In this document: positions 17,521-25,005 of the stretch, piece by piece
How positions within the stretch are numbered: position 1 is the stretch's first letter
Layout: each line of letters begins with the position of its first letter
Assembly (NCBI GenBank): GCA_016938175.1
Contig: JAFGVE010000025.1
Span: forward strand, 1-34,523
Length of the DNA stretch: 34,523 bases
Source of the DNA: Campylobacterales bacterium
GTDB taxonomy: Bacteria > Campylobacterota > Campylobacteria > Campylobacterales > Sulfurimonadaceae
Direction of reading: 5' to 3'
Position numbers and translations under genes: made by a program
Notes under the pieces: generated by a model
Database searches by the model: none
What the model saw: only the letters and a program-made list of their open reading frames with translations
What the model was told of the DNA's origin: nothing

Positions 17521-18018
17521 GTATAACTCTCCTAAACAGTTTCGCAAAACCTCACTCTTATAAACTCCTCGTTCTTCTCTTTTAGCACTCTCTTGAGCTC
17601 TTGTAAAATATGTAGAGTACTCCTCATCTTTAAAGCTTGGTTCTAAAAGAGCAACTCCACTCCGCAAAAGTAATTCTGAAAGTGTTACTTCGCCTTGTGC
17701 AAAGAGTATACACTGCTGTTTTTTAAACTCTATATGGTACTGCTGTTCTTGCTTTAAAAGTCTTTGTGAGTAGTATTGTGAAGAGGGGTTTTGTTTAAAA
17801 AAAACTTCTAGGCTCTTCTTGCATGAGGAGTTTATCTCTTCTCGTTGGAGTAGTTTTTGCAAACCAATAATACCATAGCTATCGCACATATAACTATGCT
17901 GTGAGATAGAAAATATCTGCTGAGAATTTGTTGGCACACTTTTTAGTATTCCCAAACTTGGTTTTTGTGCAAAAACTTCTACACAACTCATAAGTAATAT
18001 CAATATAACTTTTTTCAT
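17512..18018 (-). CDS. Periplasmic protein with a nuclease-like (SNase) C-terminus
   Basis: The 168-residue protein has a signal peptide (about 1-17). Its second half, VTLSELLLRSGVALLEPSF...Y.TYFTRAQESAKREERGVYKS, follows the end of thermonuclease/SNase-fold proteins (helix, LV..G.A.v.p.y, then A...A+....G+W). The first half lacks the SNase catalytic Arg/Glu/Arg pattern, contains four cysteines (at least two could pair in the periplasm) and looks unrelated. It may be a degenerate nuclease fold with a binding role. A TGTTACAAT box ends five bases before the ATG, so its mRNA may have almost no leader. Confidence 0.55.
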   Translation of the reverse strand: MKKVILILLMSCVEVFAQKPSLGILKSVPTNSQQIFSISQHSYMCDSYGIIGLQKLLQREEINSSCKKSLEVFFKQNPSSQYYSQRLLKQEQQYHIEFKKQQCILFAQGEVTLSELLLRSGVALLEPSFKDEEYSTYFTRAQESAKREERGVYKSEVLRNCLGELYKN

Positions 18019-18067
18019 ATCTCATTGTAACATGATATAATTAAGCCATATAAACGCTAGGGATTTT

Positions 18068-18238
18068 ATGGAAAATTTTAAACTCAAACTTGTACTAAGC
18101 CTCTTAGCTGGTGTAGTGTTCTCATTTATATTTATCATTATTGCCTTTGCCGTACCAGTTAAAGACAATCAAAACATAGTTATTGTCAAGCCAAAAGGAA
18201 AACTTGAACAAGTCTCTCAATCTGCCAAGGAACGCTAA
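18068..18238 (+). CDS. Small single-helix membrane protein, 56 aa
   Basis: This short ORF starts at an ATG five bases after TAGGGA and about 28 bases after a TATAAT box. It encodes a basic N-terminus, one long membrane helix (about 7-29: LVLSLLAGVVFSFIFIIIAF) and a basic, polar tail ending in AKER. That layout suggests a real small membrane protein with the tail outside or in the periplasm. I do not recognise a family. It is divergent from the 17512 gene and converges on the 18242 gene three bases away. Confidence 0.6.
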   Translation: MENFKLKLVLSLLAGVVFSFIFIIIAFAVPVKDNQNIVIVKPKGKLEQVSQSAKER

Positions 18239-18241
18239 TAA

Positions 18242-18751
18242 TTAGAGGGAACTTTTTACTTCAATGAGTTTGAGTGTTTTATAGGCGCAAAGTGGTTTTA
18301 ACTTAATACTTGAGGCCGCCAAAGCTTCTAAACACTCCTGTAAATAATCTAAGTCTTCACTCTCCATCATTTCACTCAGTAAAACTTTGGCATCCTCTAT
18401 ACGAAGATTTCTTGCGACACCAAGATTTTTATGTATAAGTTCTCTAAATGAGTGAAAGTCTAAAGTTTGATTTTCTCCCTTTGCTATATACATTTCATTT
18501 ATTTGTGCTTCAAACTGTACAACTGTTTTAATAATTTGTGAAACATAATCTTCTACAAGTTCATTTACAAGCTCATCTTCAAGACCAAGTTCAGTAACAG
18601 CTAAATCAGTTGTATAGGTATAATCTAAAATATTTAAATGTGCTAGTTTTGTAGAGACAATATCATGTAGTATCTGTTCAGCATTTTTAACAGAGTTTTG
18701 TATACTGACTTGTGATGGAGTGGCGTTTAAGAAGCTAAATATTTTCAACAT
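18242..18751 (-). CDS. Hypothetical cytoplasmic helical protein, 169 aa
   Basis: I do not recognise this protein. It is largely alpha-helical and acidic, without signal peptide or membrane segment. No catalytic motif stands out. The chosen ATG has no Shine-Dalgarno. A purine-poor AT-rich leader with TATGAT about 11 bases upstream suggests a very short leader. It lies downstream of the htpG terminator, so it is probably a separate unit. Confidence 0.6.
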   Translation of the reverse strand: MLKIFSFLNATPSQVSIQNSVKNAEQILHDIVSTKLAHLNILDYTYTTDLAVTELGLEDELVNELVEDYVSQIIKTVVQFEAQINEMYIAKGENQTLDFHSFRELIHKNLGVARNLRIEDAKVLLSEMMESEDLDYLQECLEALAASSIKLKPLCAYKTLKLIEVKSSL

Positions 18752-18807
18752 AAATATAAGCTATCATAATTTATATATGAAAAAGATGAGAGGGGTTTTA
18801 TAGTATT

Positions 18808-18841
18808 AAAAAAAGAAGTGGGTGCTACTATTAGACCCACT
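18808..18841 (-). terminator. Rho-independent terminator of htpG
   Basis: On the minus strand AGTGGGT pairs with ACCCACT around an 11-base loop and is followed by TCTTTTTTT. It lies 16 bases past the htpG stop, the best-formed intrinsic terminator in the window. Confidence 0.85.
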
Positions 18842-18856
18842 CCAAAAAAAATATTT

Positions 18857-20749
18857 TTATAAAGCTTTAGCCATGATTCTATTTAAACGTGTAATAAAAT
18901 CAGCCGTATCTGCTATCTCCTGACCATCAAAAAGTTTTGCTTGGTCTAAAAGAACGTGTGCAGCATCATTTATCAAATTTTGATCTGCAGAATCTTTTAA
19001 TTTTACAATCAATTCATGTTTTGGATTTATTTGTAAAATAGGTGCAGGAGGTGGTGTATCCATTCCTTGCCCCATCTGTTTCATCATTTGTGCCATCATG
19101 TAACTTGGATCATCTTTATCAATCTTGATAGATACAGCTGAATCTGTAAGGTCTGAAGTTGTCTCTACTGATTTAACAGCTTCACCCAGAGCCTCTTTAA
19201 ACTCTTTAGCAAGGCCTTCATAAGTCGCTGCTAATTCTTCTTCAGCTTTTTTCTCCTCTTCACTCTCTTCAAACTTAGCATCGGCTACAGGAACAAATTT
19301 ATACTCTTTGTACTCTGTTACCATTGGAAAAATAATAGTATCAACCTCTTCATTTAAAATAAGAACATCGATGCCTCTAGCTTTGAAACGCTCTAATGCA
19401 GGTGAACTTTTCAGCATAGAGAGTGAAGATTTTGCAGTAATATAATAAATCTCTTTTTTCTCTTCATCTACATTTTTTACAAAATCTTCTATCATTACTC
19501 TGTCAGTTGAGTTAAGAGTATTAAATTGTAAAAGCTCTAAAATCTTCTCACGATTTGCAAAGTCATTATAAAGACCTTCTTTAAGTACATTTCCAAATTC
19601 GTTATAAAACGTCTCATACTTCTCTTTATCTTTACTTGCCATTTTTGCAAGCTCTGAAAGTACTTTTTTAACAGAAGCATTTTTAATTTTATTCATTACA
19701 GCGTTTGATTGTAAAATCTCACGAGATACATTGAGTGGTAAATCTTTTGAATCAATTACACCGCGTAAGAAACGAAGGTATGTCGGCATAAGCTCTTTTT
19801 CATCATCTGTAATGAAAACACGATTAATATAAAGTTTAATACCCGTTTGATAATCAACTCTATATAAATCCATAGGCGCTTTACTTGGAATGTAAAAAAG
19901 AGTCGTGTACTCTAATGCACCCTCAGCCTTGTTGTGCATCCATGCAAGTGGTTCTTCACTCGAGTGAGCGATTGAGCTATAAAAATCTTTATACTCTTCA
20001 TCCGTAATATCTTTTTTTGCAATAGTCCAAAGTGCATTTGCACGGTTAATTTGAACATTTTCTATCTCATCTCTTGCTGGTTCTGTCTCATTCCCCTCAT
20101 CATCTTTGACAGCTGGAATATACTTTGTTTTGTCCATAAAAATTGGGAATGGAATGTGATTTGAGTACTTTTTGATGATAGATTCAATTCTATATGTCTC
20201 TAAGAACTCATCTTCATCATCATTTAAGTGCATTACAATTTGAGTTCCATGACCTTCCATTGTTGCTGTCTCTATTTCAAACTCGCCATCACCTTTACTT
20301 CTCCAAAGATACGCCTGATCTTCACCCGCTTTTTTCGTAGTCACCTCAACAGTGTGCGCAACCATAAATGCAGCATAAAAACCAACACCAAACTGACCGA
20401 TCAGCTGAGAGTCTTTTTTCTGGTCACCTGAAAGATTTTCTAAAAATGCTTTAGTACCAGATTTTGCAATCGTTCCCAAGTTATTCATTAAATCCTCTTC
20501 GTTCATTCCGATTCCAGAGTCTTTAATCGTAAGTGTTTTTCCCTCTTTATTCGCAACAATGTCAATACGTGGTGCAAAAGCAACATCTTTATACTTTTCA
20601 TCTCTTAAAACAAGCATATTGAGTTTGTCTAATGCATCTGAAGCGTTTGATACCAGCTCACGAATAAATATTTCTTTGTTTGAATAGAGTGAGTGAATCA
20701 TTAAATGTAAAATTTGATTTGCTTCTGTCTGAAACTGATGTTTTGCCAT
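18857..20749 (-). CDS. htpG: HtpG, bacterial Hsp90 chaperone
   Basis: The 630-residue protein is full length for the family. The N-terminal ATPase domain shows NKEIFIRELVSNASDALDKL (catalytic Glu and metal-binding Asn), DSGIGMN and GQFGVGFYAAF. The middle domain has LPLNVSREILQ with the arginine that contacts ATP gamma-phosphate, and the C-terminal dimerisation domain ends at MAKAL. It helps folding of client proteins in the cytoplasm. The gene stands alone, with AAAGGA before the ATG, its own promoter and a strong terminator. No CIRCE or HspR site was recognised in the upstream region, but palindromes are present there. Confidence 0.97.
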   Translation of the reverse strand: MAKHQFQTEANQILHLMIHSLYSNKEIFIRELVSNASDALDKLNMLVLRDEKYKDVAFAPRIDIVANKEGKTLTIKDSGIGMNEEDLMNNLGTIAKSGTKAFLENLSGDQKKDSQLIGQFGVGFYAAFMVAHTVEVTTKKAGEDQAYLWRSKGDGEFEIETATMEGHGTQIVMHLNDDEDEFLETYRIESIIKKYSNHIPFPIFMDKTKYIPAVKDDEGNETEPARDEIENVQINRANALWTIAKKDITDEEYKDFYSSIAHSSEEPLAWMHNKAEGALEYTTLFYIPSKAPMDLYRVDYQTGIKLYINRVFITDDEKELMPTYLRFLRGVIDSKDLPLNVSREILQSNAVMNKIKNASVKKVLSELAKMASKDKEKYETFYNEFGNVLKEGLYNDFANREKILELLQFNTLNSTDRVMIEDFVKNVDEEKKEIYYITAKSSLSMLKSSPALERFKARGIDVLILNEEVDTIIFPMVTEYKEYKFVPVADAKFEESEEEKKAEEELAATYEGLAKEFKEALGEAVKSVETTSDLTDSAVSIKIDKDDPSYMMAQMMKQMGQGMDTPPPAPILQINPKHELIVKLKDSADQNLINDAAHVLLDQAKLFDGQEIADTADFITRLNRIMAKAL

Positions 20750-20779
20750 AAATAAATCCTTTTTTTTTAAATTTTCAAA

Positions 20780-20788
20780 ATAGTACCA
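20780..20788 (-). promoter_or_regulatory. Extended -10 promoter of htpG
   Basis: On the minus strand TGGTACTAT inside TTTTTGGTACTATTTT lies about 30 bases before the htpG ATG. It repeats the cheV promoter core almost exactly. A TTGACT sequence further upstream (20833-20828) is a possible -35 of a second promoter. Confidence 0.5.
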
Positions 20789-20835
20789 AAAAAAAGTTAA
20801 TAGATGTAATATATATCAACTATAATGAGTCAATA

Positions 20836-20856
20836 AGACTAAAGTTTATTTAGTCT
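20836..20856. promoter_or_regulatory. Perfect inverted repeat between htpG and the 20891 gene
   Basis: AGACTAAA and TTTAGTCT form 8-base arms around GTTTA. Its place in a divergent promoter region suggests an operator. It does not match CIRCE or the HspR HAIR consensus. Confidence 0.5.
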
Positions 20857-20859
20857 ATG

Positions 20860-20884
20860 AAAAGTGAAAACTTTTAGATATACT
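20860..20884 (+). promoter_or_regulatory. Inverted repeat and -10 box for a leaderless gene
   Basis: AAAAGT and ACTTTT pair around GAAA (20860-20875). TATACT at 20879-20884 follows and ends six bases before the ATG at 20891, which has no Shine-Dalgarno, so the mRNA should start at the A of the ATG. The repeat covers the -20 to -30 zone and could be an operator. Confidence 0.5.
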
Positions 20885-20890
20885 TATTAG

Positions 20891-21205
20891 ATGGAAAATG
20901 ATTTTATAGAGATGATGGAACCAACGCCGGAACTAGATTCAAAAAAATGTAAAGCTTTTGCTCTTTTTATACAATTGATACTACAGTATACAACTCTCTT
21001 ATCTGCTGTAGTTGCATGGTATATGTATGACTATTTTATAGCGGGGGCAACGTTCTTATTGCTCTTTGTTATTATGGGAATTGTACGTGCACAACTGAGA
21101 AACTCTTCTATTCCAATGAAACAGCAAGAGTATCACTACAATGACAAAGGCATTGCAAACTGGTATGTAGCCAAAAACTTCTGTTTGAGTAAAGAGTTAG
21201 AGTAA
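20891..21205 (+). CDS. Small membrane protein, 104 aa
   Basis: I do not recognise the family. An acidic N-terminus (about 1-20) precedes two adjacent hydrophobic helices (about 25-45 and 48-66), then a polar tail with YHYNDKGIANWYVAKN. The layout suggests two membrane passes with both ends in the cytoplasm. The gene is divergent from htpG and its end overlaps the end of the converging GDPD-like gene by nine bases. It probably starts from a leaderless mRNA (see the -10 box at 20879). Confidence 0.65.
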   Translation: MENDFIEMMEPTPELDSKKCKAFALFIQLILQYTTLLSAVVAWYMYDYFIAGATFLLLFVIMGIVRAQLRNSSIPMKQQEYHYNDKGIANWYVAKNFCLSKELE

Positions 21206-21934
21206 ATCTTCGTAATTTGCTAAAACCTCTTTACTTCTAAGGTATATATACTCAGCTTTAGATGAAAGTGCTTTTGAGAAAGCCTGCATATCTTTTATTG
21301 CGCCGAGGTTTAAGCCTTTTTTTGCTTCAAAAACTTTTTTATAAGCCTTATCTACATCTAAATTAAGTAAGTTGACATGTGTCGTCTTAAATGAAATTGT
21401 AAAGTAATCAATATAGTCCATCTTGTAAACGTTATGTATTCGTACATATGGCTTTTCAAATGTACTCTCTAAAACATACTTATCCCAGATAAACTTTGTA
21501 TGCATGGAAGTTTTTATTTGAGGAATTACTCTTTTTACACCCTTTAACTGCTCAACACTAAAGGCATCTATAATGATATTTTTCACACTGTACTTATCTA
21601 GTAAAGCTTTAAACGCAAGAAAAAAGCCTTCAATATTACCACGACCTGTTTTGAGTTCCAAAATAAAGTTAACATTTGAGTTAATTTTGAAGAGTTTTTC
21701 TAAGGTAAATAACTCATCATTTTTTAGAAGAGATACAATTTTTTCATCACTTAAAGATTTTCCCTGAACATCAGGATGGTGAATGTAAATAATAAACTCT
21801 CCATCTATGTATGTCCAACATATATCACCTTCAGCAGCGAGTTGATGTTTTGAGTTCTCTTGTTTTTCTAAAAAATTTCTAAATGCATCCTCGGTATTAA
21901 GTGCTCGATGATACACAAAATATTTTTGGATCAT
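21197..21934 (-). CDS. GDPD-fold protein (glycerophosphodiesterase-like)
   Basis: The 245-residue cytoplasmic protein follows the glycerophosphodiester phosphodiesterase outline. It has H9-R10 with N-T-E-D-A-F after it, E35-x-D37, an I-x-I-H52-H53 strand where the family has H-D, and L-E93-L-K95 where it has n-x-E-x-K. A barrel-like I-I-I-D-A-F and S-M-H-T-K-F follow. The usual H-D aspartate is replaced by His, so activity or metal use may differ. It is the last gene of a four-gene operon and starts inside the stop of the phosphatase gene (TAATG). Lipid or phosphodiester turnover is inferred from context. Confidence 0.65.
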   Translation of the reverse strand: MIQKYFVYHRALNTEDAFRNFLEKQENSKHQLAAEGDICWTYIDGEFIIYIHHPDVQGKSLSDEKIVSLLKNDELFTLEKLFKINSNVNFILELKTGRGNIEGFFLAFKALLDKYSVKNIIIDAFSVEQLKGVKRVIPQIKTSMHTKFIWDKYVLESTFEKPYVRIHNVYKMDYIDYFTISFKTTHVNLLNLDVDKAYKKVFEAKKGLNLGAIKDMQAFSKALSSKAEYIYLRSKEVLANYEDLL

Positions 21935-22677
21935 TATGCTCTTTTAAACTCTAAAATAGTATCTATTTTTTCACTTTTATACGCGAGTAAGTCACTTATA
22001 CTGAGTGCTTTTTGCTCTTTATAGTCATAAAATGCATAGCCATATTTTTTAGCAAGGAAAAAAGCAGCAGCTATATCCCAAATATAACACGAACCTATCA
22101 GTGTTGCTTCTGCTTTACCAAGGGAAACCATAACTACATGATAGAGCGTTGAGCCAAAATTTCTTAGTTTTAACTCACTAAAAGCTCCAAAATCTATTTT
22201 TTTATGTAAACGTGAACTTATAAACACCGTTTTAGTATCTGCATTGAGTACATTATTACTCTCTTGAAGTGCTACACCGTTAAAAAAGATTGTATCTTCA
22301 TAAGCAAGGTATTTTTGGTTACAAGCAGGAGCATAAAAATAAGAAAGAATCGGTTCATTGCCCTCAAGCACAGCTATACCAATTCCCCAAATAGGATATC
22401 CTCTTAGAAAAGATGCCGTTCCGTCTAGTGGGTCAATGATAAAAGTAAGTTCATTGGCATCATCTTTTAAAATTGTACTGTCTTCTTCTATCCAAATATT
22501 TGCATTTGGATAAAAAGCTTTGATATTTTCTATACAAAAAGCCGTTGCATCAAGGTCAAACTGACTTACAGAAGTTCCATTGTCTTTTAAAGAAACACTT
22601 ACAGAAGCACTCTCATCATAGAGTTTTTTATAGCTTGTATCTATAGCTTTAATAACATCTAAAATAGCTTGTTCCAT
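21934..22677 (-). CDS. Inositol-monophosphatase-family phosphatase
   Basis: The 247-residue protein of the FIG/IMPase superfamily has I-E64-E65-D, the metal-binding I-D82-P-L-D85-G-T and, near residue 200, W-D-I-A-A, so all metal ligands are present. Substrates in the family include inositol-1-phosphate, PAP, fructose-1,6-bisphosphate and histidinol phosphate. The sequence alone does not choose among them. I start it at 22677, where TAATG overlaps the upstream stop and GGGAGG lies eight bases away; the frame is open further upstream but would overlap the transferase by 60 bases. The neighbours suggest a head-group precursor phosphatase. Confidence 0.8.
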   Translation of the reverse strand: MEQAILDVIKAIDTSYKKLYDESASVSVSLKDNGTSVSQFDLDATAFCIENIKAFYPNANIWIEEDSTILKDDANELTFIIDPLDGTASFLRGYPIWGIGIAVLEGNEPILSYFYAPACNQKYLAYEDTIFFNGVALQESNNVLNADTKTVFISSRLHKKIDFGAFSELKLRNFGSTLYHVVMVSLGKAEATLIGSCYIWDIAAAFFLAKKYGYAFYDYKEQKALSISDLLAYKSEKIDTILEFKRA

Positions 22678-23417
22678 TATGCGGCCTCCCCTTTCATAGC
22701 TTGAAAAAGCGCTGAGAGATAATCCACTAAAGACCATAAAGTAACAAGTGCCACCACTACCATTACAGCTGTTGAATAGTCTGTATTGAGCGTTATGTCG
22801 AACTTATTTATAGAGTAAAAAGGGATTAAAAATGCAACATATCCCAAGAGAGAGTACCAGTAATAGTTCCCTTTGACTTTCAAGAAGTGTAAAATCGCAA
22901 AAGTCGAGAGTGTGCCTATAGCTGTCATAACGAGTAAGTAATTCTCACTATAGCTTTGTCCTTGATTCATCAACAACACAAGTAACATAAAGAGTAAAAG
23001 ATACTGTCCACCAAACTGTACAAGAGCTTTTGCTTTGCCACTCCATCTAGCACCCATAGCAATACCCATTAAAGACATATAGGTTCTTATGTACGCTACG
23101 ATAATGTCACGCACAAAAAGTACAATAACTAACCAAATAGGAAACAACCCCATATAACCAAAAGCAAAAAAGTAAATAAAACGTGAGATACTATCTGAAA
23201 GCGGATCAAGTAGTTTTCCAAGGCTTGTTACACAGTTGTCACGACGTGCCAAATAGCCATCTAACATATCTGTGAGTTCTGAGTAAGCTATAAGTATAAT
23301 AGCAACTAAAAGCAGCTCTATATTTCCGCTCATTACAAGTGCTAAAGCTACAAATGAGAGGATAATTCTCACAAAAGTAATGTTATTAGCAACATTAAAT
23401 ATATTCTCTTTTTGCAT
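22677..23417 (-). CDS. CDP-alcohol phosphatidyltransferase
   Basis: The 246-residue integral membrane enzyme carries the complete family signature D50-x2-D53-G54-x2-A57-R58-x8-G67-x3-D71-x3-D75. It has about six to seven membrane helices. Such enzymes swap the CMP of CDP-diacylglycerol for an alcohol (glycerol-3-phosphate, serine, inositol or inositol phosphate). It is longer than typical PgsA, with three extra C-terminal helices. The flanking phosphatases point to a phosphorylated head group that is later dephosphorylated. The acceptor is unknown. TAATG overlaps link it to both neighbours. Confidence 0.85.
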   Translation of the reverse strand: MQKENIFNVANNITFVRIILSFVALALVMSGNIELLLVAIILIAYSELTDMLDGYLARRDNCVTSLGKLLDPLSDSISRFIYFFAFGYMGLFPIWLVIVLFVRDIIVAYIRTYMSLMGIAMGARWSGKAKALVQFGGQYLLLFMLLVLLMNQGQSYSENYLLVMTAIGTLSTFAILHFLKVKGNYYWYSLLGYVAFLIPFYSINKFDITLNTDYSTAVMVVVALVTLWSLVDYLSALFQAMKGEAA

Positions 23418-24013
23418 TATTTTTTAAACCTTTTAATTTTTGATTTTTTAACAAAATAAGCTTCATCACAGTAGCCTAGCATTGCATAGTCTCCACTTGA
23501 GTTTCCAAATCCAATGGTGTGTTCAGGTTTTGCTCCATTTAAAAATGCTTCTATACGTTTAGGCTTTTGTTCAAAGTTACAGACCTCTCCATCTAACTCC
23601 CCCGTCAAGAGTTCTCCATCAGATAAAGTCTTCGTAGATATGAAACCATCATAATTGAGATAGTGACAAACATGTGTAACGTAAACATCCGGAGATGCTG
23701 TAACTATAATGACTTTATACCCTTCGGCTCTTCTCTCTTCAATCATCTCTAAAACATGAGGATTCCAAGGAATTTCATGTATAAAACTACTAATCTCTTT
23801 AGTTTTATCATATCCTGTAAAAAACATACCAAATGTAATTTTTTTGACATCATCATCATTGAGCAGTTTAAGAGTATGACGTATACCCATCATTATGAGT
23901 GTAGTTAAATTTTGAAAAACTGTTTTGAAGCTAAGATTTTGAAAAACAAACTGTGTGTAGGTGTCTTTTAAGGTTAATGTTCCATCAAGATCGGTAAAAA
24001 TTATTTTATTCAT
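23417..24013 (-). CDS. HAD-IB family phosphatase
   Basis: The 198-residue HAD hydrolase has the nucleophile motif D8-L-D10-G-T, motif II V-T-A-S-P and motif IV G-N-S-S-G-D-Y-A-M-L, with a helical cap (about 25-80). HAD-IB members include SerB and the phosphatidylglycerophosphatase PgpC; the operon context favours a lipid-phosphate or head-group phosphatase. It is the first gene of the operon. Its ATG has no Shine-Dalgarno but sits seven bases after TATAAT, so the operon mRNA is probably leaderless. The stop overlaps the start of the transferase gene. Confidence 0.82.
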   Translation of the reverse strand: MNKIIFTDLDGTLTLKDTYTQFVFQNLSFKTVFQNLTTLIMMGIRHTLKLLNDDDVKKITFGMFFTGYDKTKEISSFIHEIPWNPHVLEMIEERRAEGYKVIIVTASPDVYVTHVCHYLNYDGFISTKTLSDGELLTGELDGEVCNFEQKPKRIEAFLNGAKPEHTIGFGNSSGDYAMLGYCDEAYFVKKSKIKRFKK

Positions 24014-24020
24014 GGATGTA

Positions 24021-24026
24021 ATTATA
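24021..24026 (-). promoter_or_regulatory. -10 box of the lipid operon, leaderless spacing
   Basis: TATAAT on the minus strand is separated from the ATG at 24013 by seven bases (24014-24020). The start of transcription should therefore fall at or one base before the start codon. Confidence 0.55.
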
Positions 24027-24052
24027 TCTTAACTGCTTCTCTTAATTCAAAC

Positions 24053-24901
24053 CTATACATAAGCACGTAATTTTATAAAAAGTTTCTGTACTAAAAGTGC
24101 TATATACCCAATAATAATCCCTACAAATAAATCTAAAACGATTGAAGGCAGAGTAGGTAAAATTTCATGCAAAGTATGAATATTGTGTGTAAAAATACCA
24201 CCTGCAACAAGTAGCATTGCAACCGTTCCGACAAAGGTTAGAATACGAATCAGTTTTGGAAGTGCATCGACTAACAAATCTCCAAGAGCATAGAGTATAG
24301 AACTCTCTGATTTGGCTATATCCATCAGTTTAAAACCAAAATCATCCATTCTGACGATAAGTGCCACAATACCGTAAACACCAATTGTTGCTAAAAATGC
24401 GACAACTGAAACTGCAATAATCTGAATAAAAAGAGACTCTTGCATAACTGTTCCAAGAGCAATGATAACTATCTCAATTGAGAGAATAAAATCTGTTCTA
24501 ATCGCTGACTTTATCTTTTGTGCTTCATGATTGTCGCTCTGCTCTTTTTCTTGATGTACTTTATGAGGAAAAATATACTCATCAACCTTATGCGCCCCTT
24601 CATACGCTAAATAAAGACCACCAAATAGGAGTATTGGCACTATTGCCCAAGGTGCAAAAGCACTCAGTAAAAATGCGAGGGGTAAAATGATAAGCTTATT
24701 TATAAAAGAGCCTTTAGTAATTACCCATAAAACCGGTAACTCTCTTGAAGATGCAAAGCCGGAAGCCTTTTGCGCATTTACGGCTAAATCATCACCTAAA
24801 ATTCCAGCTGTTTTTTTTGTTGCAACTTTACTCATCGCAGCTGCATCATCAAGTAGTGTTGCTATATCATCAAAGACTGCAAAAAAGCCTGGTGTCATCA
24901 T
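24053..24901 (-). CDS. DUF808 (YedI-like) membrane protein
   Basis: The 282-residue protein opens with F-F-A-V-F-D-D-I-A-T-L-L-D-D, K-K-T-A-G-I-L-G-D-D-L-A-V-N and P-V-L-W-V-I-T-K-G-S, the signature of DUF808/YedI inner-membrane proteins. Several membrane helices follow. The function of the family is unknown. A good GAGGAGAG ribosome site precedes the start, with ATGATG giving two possible starts one codon apart. It is divergent from trpB; the shared spacer holds a 12-base palindrome. Confidence 0.85.
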   Translation of the reverse strand: MMTPGFFAVFDDIATLLDDAAAMSKVATKKTAGILGDDLAVNAQKASGFASSRELPVLWVITKGSFINKLIILPLAFLLSAFAPWAIVPILLFGGLYLAYEGAHKVDEYIFPHKVHQEKEQSDNHEAQKIKSAIRTDFILSIEIVIIALGTVMQESLFIQIIAVSVVAFLATIGVYGIVALIVRMDDFGFKLMDIAKSESSILYALGDLLVDALPKLIRILTFVGTVAMLLVAGGIFTHNIHTLHEILPTLPSIVLDLFVGIIIGYIALLVQKLFIKLRAYV

Positions 24902-24913
24902 CTCTCCTCATTT

Positions 24914-24958
24914 ATAATGCATGCATTTTAATCTAAACGCCCTTAATTTTTTGCTACA
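24914..24958 (+). promoter_or_regulatory. Divergent trpB promoter with a perfect palindrome
   Basis: AATGCATGCATT (24914-24925) is a perfect 12-base palindrome between DUF808 and trpB. TGCTACAAT (24950-24958) is an extended -10 for trpB, giving a leader of about 40 bases with AAGGAAG before the ATG. No leader peptide rich in Trp was found in that short leader. Confidence 0.5.
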
Positions 24959-25005
24959 ATCGCTCAACACAATAAATAAATCATTATGTAAAATAAGGAA
25001 GACCA

